IMG/VR virus record: IMGVR_UViG_3300030389_003972
Location: 1 to 47,296 of that record
DNA from: a virus
DNA: 47,296 nucleotides
Reading direction: 5' to 3' (one strand)
Both the position numbers and the translations under genes were made by a program. The notes beneath the pieces were generated by a model. It ran no database searches. It had not been told where the DNA came from and saw only the letters and a program-made list of their open reading frames with translations. The stretch's first letter is position 1. Each line of letters opens with the position of its first letter. Shown one piece after another: positions 45,906 through 47,296 of this stretch.

Positions 45906-47143
45906 GCAAGTACGACGCGATACGGGATGACGTGTTGCGTCGTCTACAAGACGGAGAAAGCTACTCTGCAATCGGTAGGCACTACGGTATCCACCGCAAC
46001 CAGGTCCGCCGCATACATCTAGGGAAGGCTGAGTCAGACTACGTCGAGGGCAACGGCACCCCGAAAGAAGTGATGGCTCGCCATGGGCTCGACCCTGAGC
46101 ATTGGCACGCAGTCAAGGTAAAAGACTGGGAAGCCCAGACTAAGAACGGCATACAAAACCTATGCTCGACGGAGCTGCGGCGTAAAGACCCGGTCATTGA
46201 GGCTTTCAAGGACATCAAATGGAAGACTATACCCCGTAAGCCATTTGAGACTGAGCCTGCCACAAAGTGCATACTAGTTATACCGGACAGCCAGTGCGGG
46301 TTTCACCGACAGCTTGATGGAACGCTCGTTCCGTTTCATAATCGAGCAGTCTTGGATGCATGCCTGAAGGCAGCAAAAATGCTTGCTCCGCAGCTAGACA
46401 CCATACTGCTACAGGGTGACATGCTGGACCTAAACCAGAGCACTCGGCGCTTTCCGAGGCCAGAGTCGTTTTCTGCTACCACATGGCCTGCGCTTCTAGA
46501 AGTGCGATGGCTGCTTGAGAAGTTGCGAGAGTGCGGAAAGCATAGCAATATCGTTTGGTTAGAGGGCAATCACGAGGCTAGGCTACACAAGGTCATGGTG
46601 GAGTCAGCCAGTGAGTGGGCGTGGATACCGCCCGTAGACGACCCCGATGGACCACCGATGTTGAGTCTGGAGCGCATACTAGACCTAAAGTCTATCGACG
46701 TTGACTATAGAGGTCCATATGGCTCACCGAAAGGCGAGTACTGGCAGTGGGGGGTTCGCTTCGACCATGGCGACAAGGTCGGGGCAAAGAGCGGCACCAC
46801 TGTGTCTAAAATGGCCGATGGGCGCACGTCTCGTTGTGTTGGTCATGTACACCGTGCGGAGCTTTGCTGGACGCGCAGAGTAGAGCGCGATGGTGTTGAG
46901 CGCGACTGTTTTTACCTAACTCCCGGCTGCACATCGCATATAGACGGGGATCGCGTTCCGAGCGCAGCAGCACGTCTAAATTGGGCAAACGGCTTTGCAG
47001 TGCTATGGTTAGCTCCAGATGGCTGGGTTGAGCCCACCTTGGTGCGAGTACGTCCCGATGGACGTGCTATGCTCAATGGGGTAGAGATCCAGGGAGAGGA
47101 CTACACCAAGGACTTACGGGAGCAAACCGGCTACCCGTACTAG
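45902..47143 (+). CDS. Metallophosphoesterase with N-terminal helix-turn-helix (413 aa)
   Basis: The start is GTG, overlapping the previous stop. Residues 1-40 form an HTH (LRRLQDGESYSAIGRHYGIH, RNQVRRIHLGK). The calcineurin-like catalytic motifs follow in order: IPDSQCGFH (127-135), LLQGDMLDLNQS (169-180), LEGNHEAR (220-227), FDHGDKVG (287-294) and VGHVHRAE (313-320). The pattern D-x(n)-GD-x(n)-GNHE-x(n)-H-x(n)-GHxH is complete except that D-S-Q replaces D-x-H in motif I, as in some phage members. It probably hydrolyses phosphodiesters, with DNA as a possible substrate given the HTH. Confidence 0.9.
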   Translation: MSKYDAIRDDVLRRLQDGESYSAIGRHYGIHRNQVRRIHLGKAESDYVEGNGTPKEVMARHGLDPEHWHAVKVKDWEAQTKNGIQNLCSTELRRKDPVIEAFKDIKWKTIPRKPFETEPATKCILVIPDSQCGFHRQLDGTLVPFHNRAVLDACLKAAKMLAPQLDTILLQGDMLDLNQSTRRFPRPESFSATTWPALLEVRWLLEKLRECGKHSNIVWLEGNHEARLHKVMVESASEWAWIPPVDDPDGPPMLSLERILDLKSIDVDYRGPYGSPKGEYWQWGVRFDHGDKVGAKSGTTVSKMADGRTSRCVGHVHRAELCWTRRVERDGVERDCFYLTPGCTSHIDGDRVPSAAARLNWANGFAVLWLAPDGWVEPTLVRVRPDGRAMLNGVEIQGEDYTKDLREQTGYPY

Positions 47144-47153
47144 GGAGCTAGAT

Positions 47154-47296
47154 ATGCCAAAGATAAAGCGCGGCGGGCACGAGTTTGACGGGCTGAACAA
47201 GCCGATAAAGACCCCTAAGCATCCAACGAAGAGCCACGCTGTGGTTATTTCTGATCAAGGTAAGAAACGTCTCATAAGGTTCGGCCAACAAGGAGT
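47154..47296 (+). CDS. Small basic phage protein, 5' part (continues at base 1)
   Basis: ATG at 47154 follows GGGAG by 6 nt. The frame MPKIKRGGHEFDGLNKPIKT continues across the circular joint and ends at 237, giving 92 residues. See the entry at 1-237 for the rest of the protein. It is the first of three small basic genes after the metallophosphoesterase. Confidence 0.85.
   Translation, partial: MPKIKRGGHEFDGLNKPIKTPKHPTKSHAVVISDQGKKRLIRFGQQG
47196..47296. repeat. Terminal direct repeat / circularisation overlap (right copy)
   Basis: This copy equals 1-101 except for base 47198. See the left copy. It shows that the window holds slightly more than one full genome. Confidence 0.9.

Noticed and set aside
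1-47296. CRISPR array or insertion sequence
   Set aside because: No regularly spaced repeats of 25-40 bp, no transposase and no terminal inverted repeats were seen.

Overview
The window is a circular phage genome of about 47.2 kb. Bases 1-101 match 47196-47296 with one difference (position 3), and one gene reads through the joint, so the unique length is close to 47,195 bp. The gene set is that of a short-tailed (podovirus-like) dsDNA phage: large terminase, P22/SU10-like portal, scaffold, major capsid protein, adaptor, nozzle-like protein, beta-helix tail protein and three long, hydrophobic or low-complexity proteins typical of internal (ejected) virion proteins. There are no ribosomal, metabolic or host genes, and no RNA polymerase, DNA polymerase or primase, so the phage must rely on host enzymes. 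A tyrosine integrase next to a helix-turn-helix protein suggests a temperate life style. The host is probably a Gram-negative bacterium (SD-led genes, sigma70-like promoters, small basic families seen in aquatic phages), but the sequence does not name it.

Layout on the circle: (a) 17.66-47.3 kb continuing to 1.44 kb, plus strand: packaging, head, tail, internal proteins, GH25 endolysin with holin and lipoprotein candidates, a metallophosphoesterase and small basic proteins. (b) 1.38-2.32 kb, minus strand: a compact three-gene cassette with ATGA overlaps, made of a 53-aa two-helix membrane protein, a 74-aa protein and an SLT-type transglycosylase. (c) 2.56-9.0 kb, plus strand: replication and recombination genes (replisome organiser, DnaB-type helicase, RusA, DUF3310, YqaJ exonuclease, RecT, SSB, HTH protein). 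(d) 9.1-17.1 kb, minus strand: integrase, HTH regulator and about 16 small accessory genes, most of unknown family.

Blocks (b) and (d) share a regulatory signature that I do not see used in the same way on the plus strand. It is a CACACACGGAG-type leader directly before or near start codons (eight copies, one of them a variant), often preceded by a sigma70-like promoter. The -35 box of that promoter lies inside the palindrome TCAAGTGACTTGA (two perfect copies, one with a single mismatch, plus half sites). This looks like a dispersed regulon controlled by one repressor, possibly the HTH protein at 9983-10495.

The most unusual item is a 53-nt tRNA-like element (27250-27302) just after the major capsid gene. 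It has a full acceptor stem, a consensus T-arm and an encoded CCA, but the anticodon arm is missing. Other points of interest are a structured 580-bp divergent noncoding region (17079-17657), a possible +1 frameshift pair at 16470-16878, and several microgenes below 60 codons.
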